A stretch of 64,000 nucleotides of DNA from Rhizophagus clarus (GCA_015698045.1 BLAL01000319.1:744001-808000), one strand, 5' to 3'; counted from the first letter of the stretch, positions 49,765-60,918 are shown. The notes: generated by a model from the letters alone, not told the origin. Program-made: numbers and translations.

Positions 49765-50088
49765 GTCCTAATGCAGGTCATATACTAGCATGTACTTTAC
49801 CTCACATAAATAAATGGACAACAATTACATTAGCAAAAATTGAAAAAAACTCCACCTACAAAACCAAATCCTAGTTTTACTGCTCCTTCTAAAGTGACTA
49901 ACCAATGGATAACTCCATACTAAGATCAATATGTATGTTATAGTTCATTTTTTTTGTTAACTTGAACTTTAATTAAAATTTCAAATATTTGTTTTTGAGC
50001 ATCAGAAATAAATATCTGGAACAATCAGAAAATTAATTCGGTGAATACTTAGTAGGAGGAAAAGAACCTGTCGCACCAGGAGTAAATG

Positions 50089-50737
50089 CCCTATAAAAAA
50101 TATGTGTCCGGATAATGTCCAGAAAATGTCCAGAAAAATTGTCTAAATAATTGTCCGGAAATTCTGGACACTGTGTGTCTGGAAACTGTTCTGAAAACAC
50201 TGCATTTCTGGGATATTAGGAATTTGTCCTGAAATTGTCCAGAAATGTATTTTTGTAAAATTTTGCCACAAAAGATGATCAATGGATAGATGATCATCAT
50301 TATTCCTTAATCCAGAATTTTTATATCATAGATATATAGTATTTTTGCCTGCTCTGCAATTATAATTAGTACGACAGAAAAGATTTTGAATGTCAGTTTT
50401 GTGCTTTTTGCATTTTTTACAAAATTAATTTATCCTTTTTTGGAAATAGTATCCAGAATTTGTCCTGAACTTTTTTATGTCCAGAATTTGTCTATCTGGT
50501 TTTTTTGCTATGTCCAGAATTTGTCCAGGTTTAACTGTCTGGAATTTGTCCAAAATTTTATACCGAACAAATACTGGATGAATTCTGGATAAAGTTAGGA
50601 CATGTCAAAATTTTAAGTATCAGAAGTGTGTCAGACATGTACCAAAAAAGTGGACATTTTCCAGACATATCAGATTTATTCTGGATATTTTCCAGACATT
50701 TTTGATAACATTTTCCAGACATTTATTTTTTATAGGG
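50089..50737. mobile_element. CCCTATA-family MITE, copy 2
   Basis: Very similar to copy 1 over its length, with an extra piece of about 50 bp near the right end (a further gacattt-type subterminal repeat). Ends are ccctataaaaaatatgtg and the inverted catttattttttataggg. The 3 bp atg flanks both sides (50086-50088 and 50738-50740), and removal rejoins a Pro/Gly/Val-rich host frame (APGVNVPAAP). Confidence 0.85.
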
Positions 50738-50740
50738 ATG

Positions 50741-51882
50741 TACCAGCTGCACCAGTACCAGTAGGAGGAAGTGAACCTGTCGCACCATGAGCAAATGTAC
50801 CAGCAGGAGGAAAAGGACCTGTTGTACAAGGAGGTTTACAATTTCCTTATTATTTATTGTAAAAATATTAACACAATTTCCAATTAGAATATAGTTTCTT
50901 CTGTTGATTTGGATTTGGTTGACTTTACGAATAAAAAAAATACACAACACAACACAATGTAAGTTTCGCAATACAATGTGGTATTTTCTTGCCATTTGTT
51001 GATTCACCAATATTTATTTTTTATAGATATGATATCTTCTTTGTAGGGTGGGCACTAAAAGAAAAGAAAACAATAGACCAGCAAGAAACAGTGAAAAGAA
51101 TAAAGCCAGAAATTAAAGCGCTAATGAAAACAATGTTTTTGAATGGGAATATTGATGTTGTAGGTGGAAATGGAATCCGGTGGATTCCAAATCCACATAA
51201 TGTGGATTTCGGATCTCTTATCCACTCATGTGGAAATCGGATATTTGGTTTCATTACACATGATATTTGTGATGCAATAATTATTTTGCGATACATGATT
51301 TTTGTTTACTACACAGCCGTGTATTATTGATACGAAAAATTTGAATATTCTTCTTTCCTGAAAAATTTTGATGATGATTAATAAATATCTTGAGAAGAAA
51401 TCTCCTAATAAATGTCTTAAAACCTTTATTCCTTGTAGTGATTATGATCTTATTGTTTCAGTACTTCGTGAGCCTAATAATACAAAATTAGGAACTTCTA
51501 AAGTCCAAAATTGGATAAAGGTTATAATAAAAAAATTTTATTAAAGGTTAAATTCATTATGTAAAAGATTCCATTATTATATAAAAATGAAATCGAATAT
51601 CCGATTTCCACATAAGTGGATAAGAGATCCAAAATCCACATTATGTGGATTTGGAATCCACCGGATTCCATTTCCACCTACAACATTGATAAGTGGAAGA
51701 AAATGATCGCACAAGAAATGTATGATAATCTTACAGAATATGTGTCACAAAGAGAAATAGATGAAAGTGATATCCCAAAAGTCGTAACAATTCAAAATTG
51801 GATTGCAAATTATACTAGAACTTTTAAAGTTTCAGCTTCACTTCGTGCTTTGGAAGAAGCAGAAACTTTAAGAAATACATGA
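50741..51882 (+). pseudogene. C-terminal part of the decayed repeated gene
   Basis: A Pro/Gly/Ala/Val-rich low-complexity tail (VPAAPVPVGGSEPVAP, a TGA, then VPAGGKGPV) is followed after about 200 bp of AT-rich DNA by a helical, charged segment: FVGWALKEKKTIDQQETVKR, then IKPEIKALMKTMFLNGNID. This is interrupted by the 528 bp element at 51157-51684 and resumes as KWKKMIAQEMYDNLTEYVSQ and IPKVVTIQNWIANYTRTFKV, with a stop at 51882. The last part is helical and Glu/Lys-rich. No domain was recognised; whether it belonged to the same gene as the transposase-like core is likely but not proven. Confidence 0.5.
51157..51684. mobile_element. 528 bp element with about 85-90 bp inverted repeats carrying a gene fragment
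   Basis: The left arm from gttgtaggtggaaatgg through the ccgattt/atccg block near 51245 is repeated inverted at the right end (about 51596-51684) with few mismatches. The 6 bp attgat flanks both ends (51151-51156 and 51685-51690). Removing the element and one attgat rejoins the host frame (GNID then KWKKM). Between the arms, about 51390-51540 reads as a protein-like stretch (SPNKCLKTFIPCSDYDLIVS, then LREPNNTKLGTSKVQNWI), which looks like captured coding sequence. Confidence 0.8.
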
Positions 51883-51891
51883 ATAATGAGT

Positions 51892-52742
51892 TTTGGTTTA
51901 GCTATAATAAATTTTAAAATTTGCAATTATACTAGTAATATACTGTTTTATGGCAAAATCCAGCATCGACCGTACCAAAAGCGTGTTTTGTATAATAAAA
52001 AGATACTTTTTTTTCATATATCTAATGATCGAGTGGGTTCTGAGGAATGGAATAATGTGATTTTTTTTTTGTGTCTTTTTACACAATATTTTGTGCTTTC
52101 CTTTTGGTATTTTTGCCAATTATTTGTAATTTCAGATCTGCATAATAATTTTATGTTGATTACCGGCATTTAAATGACAGGAAATACAGGATCTGACAGT
52201 GCGTTTTTAGGGGCAATATTTAAATAAAACAGACTATAGTAATAATAATTTAACAGGATCCAATGGATTTAAACAAACTACAAAAAGTTTTTTTTAACGT
52301 AGAGTTACGCAATCTTATGCTGTAAATTTTCCATGGTCTGCGAAGGAATACGAATAATATTATGGTAAAATTGCAGTGTAGGCCAATAGCTTCCGCAGTA
52401 CTATGAATAACCTATGGTGTAAGATTCTACATCTGTAGTGTTTCCATAAGATCACACCATAGTACTTTATTGATCTTAGTAATTTGCCTGACTGCCCATG
52501 TGAATACATTAATGTCTACATATTTATTTTGTTATGCTCTTATTTCAGCAAGCTTTAAACATACATCATTTATTTCGGTCAATTTACATTTTGTAGACTA
52601 ATGAGTTTTTTTATTTTGACACTAGAAATAGTTATTGGAAGGGGAGTTGGAAGCCCTTTAGCTATCACTATAACAAACATTTCATGATTTTAAATGGAAC
52701 TGAAATTATTTATTTTTGTTATTAATAAGTCAGTCATTATAG
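51892..52742. other. AT-rich DNA without recognisable gene
   Basis: Some less AT-rich words (52320-52480) suggest further old element DNA, but no ends or frames could be identified. Confidence 0.4.
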
Positions 52743-52745
52743 AGA

Positions 52746-54424
52746 CCCTATAAAAAAACTGGATACGTTTTTAATAAGATTTTTATACGATTTTTTTCCT
52801 TAGAAATAACGTATCACAATAGACCGATGAAAAGATACGGAAATTGCACAATTCTGTATCACTATAAATATGGTTTGGATACGGAATTTGCATGGAATGC
52901 ATACGGAATTTACATGATTTAATCACTGTTTACCATGAAATTTATATTATTGCTTATTAAATTTACTGTTTATATTACAATTTATTACAATTTATTACTA
53001 GACTTTATTTACATAAATTTAATTTTATTTATTAAATCAAAAAATAAAAAAATAACAGATAAAATAAAACACAAATATATTATGAATAGTTTATTCCTAT
53101 CAAACCAACTATTGCAAACCAAAACAAAAAGAAACATTAATACTATTTCTACTGATGTTTCGTTAAGAAATTTGATTTTTTTTAAGAAATCAAAGTCTCC
53201 AGGAGCACTTAGTCCAAAGAAATAACCTATTCCTTCAAAATAAATGAAAAAAGACACTAGTACGTTTCTTTAACTCAATTAGACCAACGCTTCCCTATTG
53301 TGCCTATAATTCTGGATTCGTCCAAGTTATCAGGAGTCAGATGACCTAAAAGCAAAAAAAAAAGAAATATAAGCTCCGCCTATATAGTACCTGCAATCAT
53401 CCGAGTCTCCAAACGTCCGGTTCCTACCTGACTTACAAAAAAAAAGTACTTCAAAATTGACCCGCAATAAGAAAAAAGGAACTAAGCAGCCAAAAAAAAA
53501 TCTGATCTACAAAATAAAAGAATAAAAATAAATAAAAAAGAAAGGATAGTGAGGTGGAAGTAAAAAAGTAAAATAAAAATTTTTTTTTTTTTTGAAAAAG
53601 GAATAACGAAGTTAGGGAAGGACATAAAAAAAGATTTTTAAGGGAATAACAAAGTTAGAAAAATAATGCAGAAGGTAACTTACATAACCCGGCTTATAGG
53701 AACCTCTCTTTTTAAATTAAAGACTCAGGAAATACCTGCACTAAATAAGGCTTTTTATTCCCCAGTCCTGATAAACTTCGTGTCAGTAGTCATGGTTAGT
53801 CCATCTTTAACCTCTAACCTATGCTGCCAAAGGAGAACATCCAGAAATAATTCAGTAAAAAAAGGGGCAAAAATAATTTTTTTTAAAAAAAAGAAAAGAG
53901 GGTAATGAATGGGAATAAAAAAATAAAACTAAAAAAAAATTTTTTTTTTTTTAAAGAGGGCAACGAAGTTAGAAAAATAAAGGAAAAGAAGTTTTTAAAA
54001 GAAGAGTAGCAAGTAAGAATAAAAAAGAGGGGCAACAAATAAAGAAAAAAAGAGTTTTTTTTTAAAAAAAAAAAAAATAGTGAAATAAAAAATCAGGGAG
54101 AGGAAGTCAGGAAGACAGGGAGGAAGATCAAAGCTGGGTTTATATAACAAAAAACGTATCATAACAAAAATCACGTGATCACGTGTTATGACTTATGACG
54201 ATAAAATCGATAAAATCATTATTTAAAAAAAACAAGTTCAAAAATTCCGTATATGTTCCGTATATATTAATTTTTCCGCATACATTCCATATGCACCAAT
54301 TTTTTAAAAAACATTCAAAAATGAATTACATATTAAATATACGGAATTATTATACGGAATCGGTAAAAACGTATATCAAACGTTTATAAAACGTATCCTT
54401 TCCGTATACAGATTTCTTGTAGAG
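52746..54424. mobile_element. 1.7 kb non-autonomous element with CCCTATAA-type ends
   Basis: The left end ccctataaaaaaactg...gatacgttttta is mirrored at the right end (ctctacaagaaatctg...gatacgttttat when read inverted). The 3 bp aga flanks both sides (52743-52745 and 54425-54427). The terminal 12 bp and the 3 bp duplication agree with the two small CCCTATA elements nearby, so it may be a larger relative. Words such as tacggaatt repeat near both ends. The inside (53240-54110) holds purine-rich repeats (gaataacgaagttag-type, several times) and a short open frame at 53666-53905 without recognised domain. Confidence 0.55.
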
Positions 54425-54427
54425 AGA

Positions 54428-55429
54428 ATGTTGAATATGAGCAGAATGAAGAGGAATATTCTATTGGTACTATCTAAATTTGCTCATTTTATCTTATCAT
54501 ATTATGTTTTTACTTTGAGCTTAGCAGTTTTTTTGTAATTTGCTTTAATTGATTCAATCTCTTACTTAGTACACTTAGCGAACAGTAACTACAAGCATTT
54601 TAAAAATTTTGAATATCTTTTTCTTCATTAGTTTCTTTATTCTTTGTCTTTTATTTGGGTTAATTTATTTATTTATTTCTTTTTATGTTTTTGGTTGATT
54701 CAGTCTTTTATAAATGTAAAATATGAATTTTATTTGCTGGTTAGTGATCAAAGATCGAAAAATTAAATGGCTTGTATGAATTGTAGACAATCAAACTTCT
54801 AAAATTCTGCGTAACTTATATGATCATCATATATCACGTGATTTAACTTAAGTGATCAAAAAGTTACGTACCGCTTTCCACTTTAACTACAAAAATGCAA
54901 AAAATGTTGGAGAAGTTCACCCTAGAAGCTGAAAATACATGACAATTTAAACTTGTAATATATGTTGTTATAAATCTCCTTTGCAATATAAACAATCTAA
55001 TCAATCTAGTAGAACTTCTGACATTAAAGTAAAGCCAAAATAACTACTATTTGTAAAATTTTAGAGATTGATGCTAATGAATACTAAATACTTAGAAAAC
55101 GACTTAACTAGTATAGATTTCAATTGCTGATAACAGATGTTGATCCAGAAAACATATCCATAATGATCGTTAACTTACTAGGTAAAAGTGGTGGCTGTTA
55201 TTAACTTATCATATTTTTATAAAGATTTTTACATTATGCATATGACATTTTAGTATTAATGTAAATCTCTTACAAAGACACGAATCTGTTGAAAACAAAG
55301 AGACAGAATACCAGTTGTGGGATTTAATTGCAACTGTTGATTTTACTTTTACAAAAAAGAAATGTTTTGGAATTTTAGGTACAATCATTTTCTTGTAAAA
55401 GATATTTTATTATTATTTTTAATAATTTT
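54428..55429. other. Intergenic DNA, no gene recognised
   Basis: AT-rich. Some stretches (54940-55340) may be old coding relics, but no frame stays open long enough to call. Confidence 0.4.
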
Positions 55430-56290
55430 TTTTGAATTTTTTTTTATTCTCATAAAAAGAGAAAAATTTTAAATCAAAAATAGGAAGTGTTTATTTTTTT
55501 TTTTTGTTTTAAAATTTTTTTAAGTCAAGAAAAAAATAAATAAAAATAGAAGGTGATCTCCATTTTATTTTATCAATTTTATTCTTATGAGAGTTTTAAA
55601 TTAGAAAAATAGGTATTTCGATATTCTTTTTGAATTTTATTTAGATACAATTCCACTCTTATTATTATGAAAAGGGAAAAATAAATAAATCAAAAATGGA
55701 AAGTATTTTCCATTTTTATTTTGATAATTTTTCAATATAACCTTCATTTTTACGAAAAAAGAAAGATTCAAATCATTAGTGGCAGGAGATCTCCCCCCAT
55801 GGCACACAAAATTGCGTTTATTTTCACACATTAAACGATTATTTAAACGTTAAACTTTACGTATATTTTACATTTTAAACGTTTATAAATAAATTTAGAA
55901 TTTCTAAAAATAAATTTTCTGGTCAAATTTGGTTATTTGTTTGTAACACAAATTTAAAAATATATAAAATTATAACATGCGTTTATTAAACGTTTAATAT
56001 ACGTTTATTACAGTATATGGTAATCTAGAACGTTTATTTTGTTAGTTTAATTTTGTTTTTTTAACATAAAATTAAACGTTTAAAGTGTGAAATAAACGTA
56101 TAAAGTACATTTAACAAGCGTTTAAGTAAACGCAATTTTGTCTGTCTTGCCGTGCCATAGGATCTCCATTTTTTATTTTTTAAAAGTCTTTTCGAATTTT
56201 TCATTTTTACAAAAGAAAAATTCAAATCAAAAATGGAAGGTGATCTCCCATTTTTATTTTTCATTTAGAAAAAAATTCAAAAAACGTTAG
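55430..56290. repeat. Diverged tandem repeats around an aaatggaaggtgatctccatt core
   Basis: At least five loose copies of a unit of about 80-110 bp: an A-rich part (gaaaaattcaaatcaaaaatgg), then aggtgatctcc, then a T-rich part. They lie at about 55440, 55530, 55660, 55750 and 56160-56290. The series is interrupted by the MITE at 55795. Confidence 0.55.
55795..56159. mobile_element. MITE inserted in the tandem repeats, 8 bp target duplication (7/8)
   Basis: The left end ccatggcac...acaaaattgcgttta and the right end (taaacgcaattttgt...gtgccata) are inverted repeats; the right arm has a small extra segment. Flanks are agatctcc (55787-55794) and ggatctcc (56160-56167). The inside is full of aacgttta words. 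It is probably hAT-like by duplication length. Confidence 0.6.
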
Positions 56291-56709
56291 TTTCACTATA
56301 CTAACAATATGTAAAAAAAATTATTTGCGACCCCTTTTTTCATCCAAATTGGGAATTTTGGTTAGATTAAGATACGCCCAATTTCATTTCAAGACATGAT
56401 TGTCAAAAAATCAATGCATTTCAGGATATGATCTTCAATTTCGATGCAAAAAAAATGTTTGTTTTAATATGTCGCACGAAATTTTTTTGTACAAATGATT
56501 TTGATCTCTAGTTATCCATCTATGCGATCACATAATCTTACGATTGAATTTTATTCGTTGAATATAAAAACTTAAAAATAAGTAAAAAAAAAAAAAAATA
56601 AAAAAAAATAAAATAAAAGGGTCAGATTTTTATGTTCGTTTAAAAGGTTATAATCTCATTTGTATTATTTGTTTATCACATTTATAACAAAGAAAATAAC
56701 TGTTCAACA
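56291..56709. other. Upstream region of P450 copy 5
   Basis: AT-rich with A runs near 56583-56620. No recognisable gene, and no CACGTG block like those before copies 1 and 2. Confidence 0.5.
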
Positions 56710-58407
56710 ATGACGTCAACAATGTCTGATATATCGTATCTTTTAATAACTTTTATAATTCTTTATATATCTCGATATTATTATTGTTATTTCACTCGTC
56801 CAAATCCTTTACCTCGTCCATTTCCACTTCCAGTTTTTGATAATATTCATCAACAAATTGGTTCAGAATTTAGTGATTGGTTAATATCATTACATAAAAA
56901 ATATGGTGATATATTTGAAATATACTTAGCAGGGAAACGTACAATCATATTATGTAATACAGAATTAATTGAAAAGATGAATATACCTTCAACAAAAACA
57001 AAATATCCGATTAGATTTCTTGTTACAGAAGGATTTATTGAATATGGAATCAGTGATACGGGATTAAGTACTAATAATGAGCACAAATCTTGGAAATATA
57101 ATCGTCGGTTTTTTAGTCAAGCTATGATGACCCCAAGTTTTAATGATCAAGCTGTTGAATGGACGAATGAATTATGGAATGAAATGGAATCTTATTGGAA
57201 TAATCTAGGGGAAAATTATGAAATGGATATTATGAAATGGATGGTTAGATTTTCAAATGATATGATTTTTAGAATTTCGACGGGATTAAAAAATAATTCT
57301 GTTGCTTCTTATTATCATTCTCTCATACCTGTAAATGATAATTTAAATGAAAAAGAAAGAGAAATAATCAAAGAATCTGAGAATTTTATTCAATCATTTG
57401 AAATGTATTTAAGAGGAAGTTTTTATTTCTATTTTTTCAATAAATTTATGCGTCACTACGCTCCTTTTGTTCGTGGAAAGGTAAAAAGCTTATTGAAAAA
57501 CAGGGATTACCTTTTTGGTAAAATATATAATATCATTAGAGAAAGGAGGATCGAAATTGAGAATACACCATTAAATCATCCTCTCCGTTACGATATGTTG
57601 ACCTCTTTTATTACCGCGAATACGTCACGTGATATTAACGTTGTGAGAAATGATAATACAAATGCTGATTTGTTAAAACCGATGACTGACAGAGAAATTT
57701 TTGGTAATATATTAGATGCTATGTCCGGAGGAACCGATACTGTAAGTAAAAATTTATATTAGAATAAATTATGCATACTATTTTTTAAAGATTAATTTAA
57801 AAATTTTTTAAAATTAAAGACAGCAAATTTATTTTGTTTCATCGTATATTATCTTGGACATTATCCTGATATAAAACAACGATTACGACAAGAATTAGAT
57901 GAAATTTTTGGAAAAAATTTTACGAGGCCTATAACGAATAAAGATCTTGATAAATTACAATATTGTGATGCAGTTATTAAGGAAGTATACCGTCATTTTC
58001 CTATAGCTTTTACAGTTAGTCGAGTAAATGTTGAAAAGGATATAATTGGAGGATTTAATTGGCCGGAAGAAACTTCATTTCTAATACTTTATTCTGTAAT
58101 AATGAAGCGTAAAGAATATTGGACTGATCCTGAAAAATTTGATCCTTATAGATTTTACAAAATTAATGAAAATGATAAATATTTGTTAGAAAAACAACAT
58201 ATAAAAAATTCTTTTACTATGTGGGGAGGTGGAATTAGGATTTGTCCTGGAAGGAAATTGGCGATGATAAAATTGAAATTGTTAATAGCATCTATTTATA
58301 GAAATTATGATATTGAAATGGTAGATATGAATGCACCACTTAATTATAATTCTGCTTTTATTACAGTTTGCAATGAATTAATCGTTAGGATTAAATCAAG
58401 AAAATAA
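56710..58407 (+). CDS. Cytochrome P450, copy 5, with unusual hinge and heme-loop residues
   Basis: Exons 56710-57741 and 57820-58407; intron 78 bp (GTAAGT...AAAG), phase 0; 539 residues. The frame is open throughout. The anchor (ISYLLITFIILYIS) is followed by a hinge changed from NPLPGPFPLPVFGN to NPLPRPFPLPVFDN, so two Gly are replaced by Arg and Asp. GGTDTT, KEVYRHFP (ExxR) and the heme Cys (GIRICPG) are kept. But the first residue of the heme loop is Trp (WGGGIRICPG), where the family and the other copies have Phe, and PEKFDPYRF replaces PEKFDPDRF. It is five residues shorter at the N-terminus. It may be an altered-function or decaying enzyme, lying 12 kb from the other P450s. Confidence 0.88.
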
Positions 58408-59128
58408 ATTTTTTATGCACATAATAAAAAAACAAATTTGTATCTTAATGATTTTTGGAATTCTATAAATTATTAACTAAAATAAACAGCTTAATGCTTC
58501 AAATTTATAATAAAATTTTTGTTAATTATAAATTATTTATTAATGTAACCAGTAATTTATTTTCTGTATGTAACAAACTTCTTTCCATAAAATTTCTTAT
58601 AATAATAATTTATAGGTTAAAATGTGATTATTATTGTTAGGTTAAATATCGATATCTATCTTTATGATTAAACTCTGACAATTTATCATTATTTATCTAT
58701 ATGTTATTTATTTATTTATTTATTTATTTAATGATGACGACAGTATAACGCATGACATAGTTGAAATTACAAAATCTCGCTAAGCAAAGATTCGCGTAAA
58801 ATACTAAACTAAATCAAAATTCCACAATGGAAACATATTTTCCAACACAACCTGACTAGCCTGTTATACGCGCATAGCCTGAAGATCCGGGAAACGCGTG
58901 CCACACATGATAGAAAAACTAAACATGCTGTATTTTTCTTTTGGACATAAGTCCACTTCATGTAAATACTATATGATGGAGAATGGTTAACACTATTTTC
59001 AAGTTGTAAAGATAAGAAAAAGAAAAAAAAAAAAAAGAGTAGAAAAGGACTTTTGTTTTTTAAGAAAAAATCTTACAAATAACGAAACCTATTTTATATA
59101 AAATAAAAAAAAGAAAAAAGAACTATTA
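58408..59128. other. AT-rich DNA downstream of P450 copy 5
   Basis: Simple repeat of ttta units near 58707-58730. Base composition changes at about 58860, where a less AT-rich block begins. No gene was seen. Confidence 0.5.
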
Positions 59129-60918
59129 TTAACACATAACGCGCTTAGAAGCACGAGTGTCTTCTATCCTATCCAATAATAAAGCTTTACGTTTATTAGC
59201 ACGAATGGGTAATCTTGAAAGAGGCAAAGGAGTCGAGTGGCGTCGATACATAACTATGTATCTTCTATCCAAATTGTCATGATCAAAAGGGGCGGGAGGT
59301 ATAAGTGCCCCGAATTCGATATCTGCAACTCGTTTTTTATAAATGCTGACTGCTCGATTATACTCTCTTTAACCTTCCGTTTACTAAGAGTACTGAGATG
59401 TAGTTCGTCTAAAGGAGTAGGAGTTTCAGGTATTATGTTATCTTTCTGAAAAATGTCGAAATCTTCTGTAAGTGTCTAAACATCATCGAAATATCGCTGG
59501 GTCAAGCGATCCATGCCGTATTGACGTTCCAAATCTATCACGTAATTCTCCAAAGTAACAACATCAGCAGAAGTATGCGCGACGTGAGGAGTTAACCTTG
59601 TCACTGGGGGTGAGATTATTGAGATTGTAGGGGGTAATAGAGTTTAACTTTTTTAGCAATGGACTGTCGGTATCCTTCGTAGTGCGATTTTTTAATCTAC
59701 GCCGGATCGACTTGCGGGTCGGTAAAAAAGGTTTAATTAAAGGATTATTCCAGTGTTTGAAACGAGATAAATGCGTAACAGGACTACTAATAGAGCGATT
59801 AGGTGAACAAAGGTACTTCAATTTTTGCATAGTGTAGTTCAAGCGGGCTGGTTTCAAACTTCCATCCACAGGGTTAATAGAACGTTTGTCTCTTTTTTTA
59901 CAAGTGGAGACGCATCGGACGGTATGAGCGATCGCGACGTTTATCTTGTTTTTCCAAGGTTTTTTTAGAGTATTTGGACGGATTGTCCACCACTTGATAA
60001 TTAAAATATACTTTTTTGTAATAATAAGATGAGTGTTCCCGTAGGGTATATCGTTCGTAACGGGTGTCGAAAGAACATCCAGTACGAGGAGAATGATTAT
60101 GTTTGATTGTTAGCTCAGACCAGGCCTTATATAGTTACCGTAAGGCTTGACTATGACGGGGGTTAGAAAGAGAAGTATCAGTATCTAGAACAGGGTGATT
60201 ATGATATTTAGGGATTAAATGTTGATGTGTACAACAACACTTCCGTGATCCAGCAGGGTGTTGGGATAAAATAACAGGAGAGGGTAAAGGACAAAAACTA
60301 TTATTAATCGACCAAATGTCATTAGGGACCGGGGGAGTGGTGGCAACATCCACTATGGAGCCACAGGGAATATAAATTCCGAAACGAAAACGGTATCTTT
60401 TATAAGAAAAATTAAAAAAAGTTCTTGTACTGCGGTTAAGGTCATGTGATTGTTTACGATTATTCTATCTGAGTTTATCTTCTAATAAAACGGTATGACC
60501 CGCCATTCTGATCAAAAGTCTAGTATATAATACTAGACTTTTGATCAGAACGGCGGGTCATAAAACGAAATATTTGTTTTTGTATACGTCGGGGGATTAC
60601 CCTTTGCAAGGTAAAAAAATGTGTTAGGAGTAACGAGATACAAAATTTTTTATTAGGATAGCGGCTCGTGGAAGAATATCTCATAGGGGTGGTATTTACT
60701 CGATAATCATTGGTGTGGATTTTCAGCTGAAGACCTATATTTGGTAAATTTCTGTCGAGACAATCTTGTAAGAGAGTCTAACTCAAAAAAGTAACTTTTG
60801 CTTCTGTATGAGTTGTAGATCTTATTGTATCCAGTTTGGTCACGTGAAATTTCTGAACAGCGATAGTAACAGGGTAAATTTTATCCTCTGGGAAAGAAAT
60901 AGGTTTTGAAAAAGACAT
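59129..60918 (-). pseudogene. Decayed gene for an unrecognised basic, Pro/Arg-rich protein
   Basis: Starts at ATG 60918 (MSFSKPISFPEDKIYPVTIA) and can be followed on the minus strand to a stop at 59129 (LLLDRIEDTRASKRVMC). It has two in-frame TAG codons (at 60778 and just after the hairpin element), frame changes near 60130, 59900 and 59340, and a hairpin element at 60496-60560. Protein-like blocks: a beta-type N-terminal region, a Cys/His-rich patch (SRKCCCTHQHLIPKYH), basic segments (EKQDKRRDRSYRPMR, TRKSIRRRLKNRTTK), then an acidic/helical C-terminal part (VTLENYVIDLERQYGMDRL). It is clearly less AT-rich than its surroundings, unlike neighbouring host genes, which suggests an element or transferred origin. 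No family was recognised. Confidence 0.55.
60496..60560. mobile_element. 65 bp near-perfect hairpin inserted at TA
   Basis: Arms of 31 bp (tgacccgccattctgatc... and its inverted copy) with a single mismatch and a 3-base loop. TA stands on both sides (60494-60495 and 60561-60562). Removing it with one TA restores the frame of the decayed host gene (QIFRF then TVLLEDKL). It is a minimal foldback element, probably Tc1/mariner-related because of the TA duplication. Confidence 0.85.

Larger units (their letters stand above)
46767..50085 (+). pseudogene. Decayed transposase-like gene with DDE-type core
   Basis: Protein-like blocks in the plus strand, broken by stops and frame changes: LYSNLKKIYPKSYKFSDREL (from about 46783), a stretch near 47760-47960 with HHPCICHYLALAFGIYSES, then FFGKRGWTLHSVLIYQ (about 48092) and the core. 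The core has three acidic blocks: FDHWSDDTKQDAWF (about 48170), IISDNGPHYHN (about 48273) and FLEAGEAKTSIDSHHAQ (about 48376). The SDNG block and the spacing resemble an RNase H-fold DDE recombinase; the superfamily is not known to me. It continues as ITDG/EDIQKAIQNILGA across the first CCCTATA element and INGPN/AGHILACTLP across the hAT element, and reaches GGKEPVAPGVN next to the second CCCTATA element. No working copy is left here. Confidence 0.6.

Noticed and set aside
51021-51296. 91-codon minus-strand frame
   Set aside because: It lies antisense to the host gene and half inside the inverted arm of the 51157 element.
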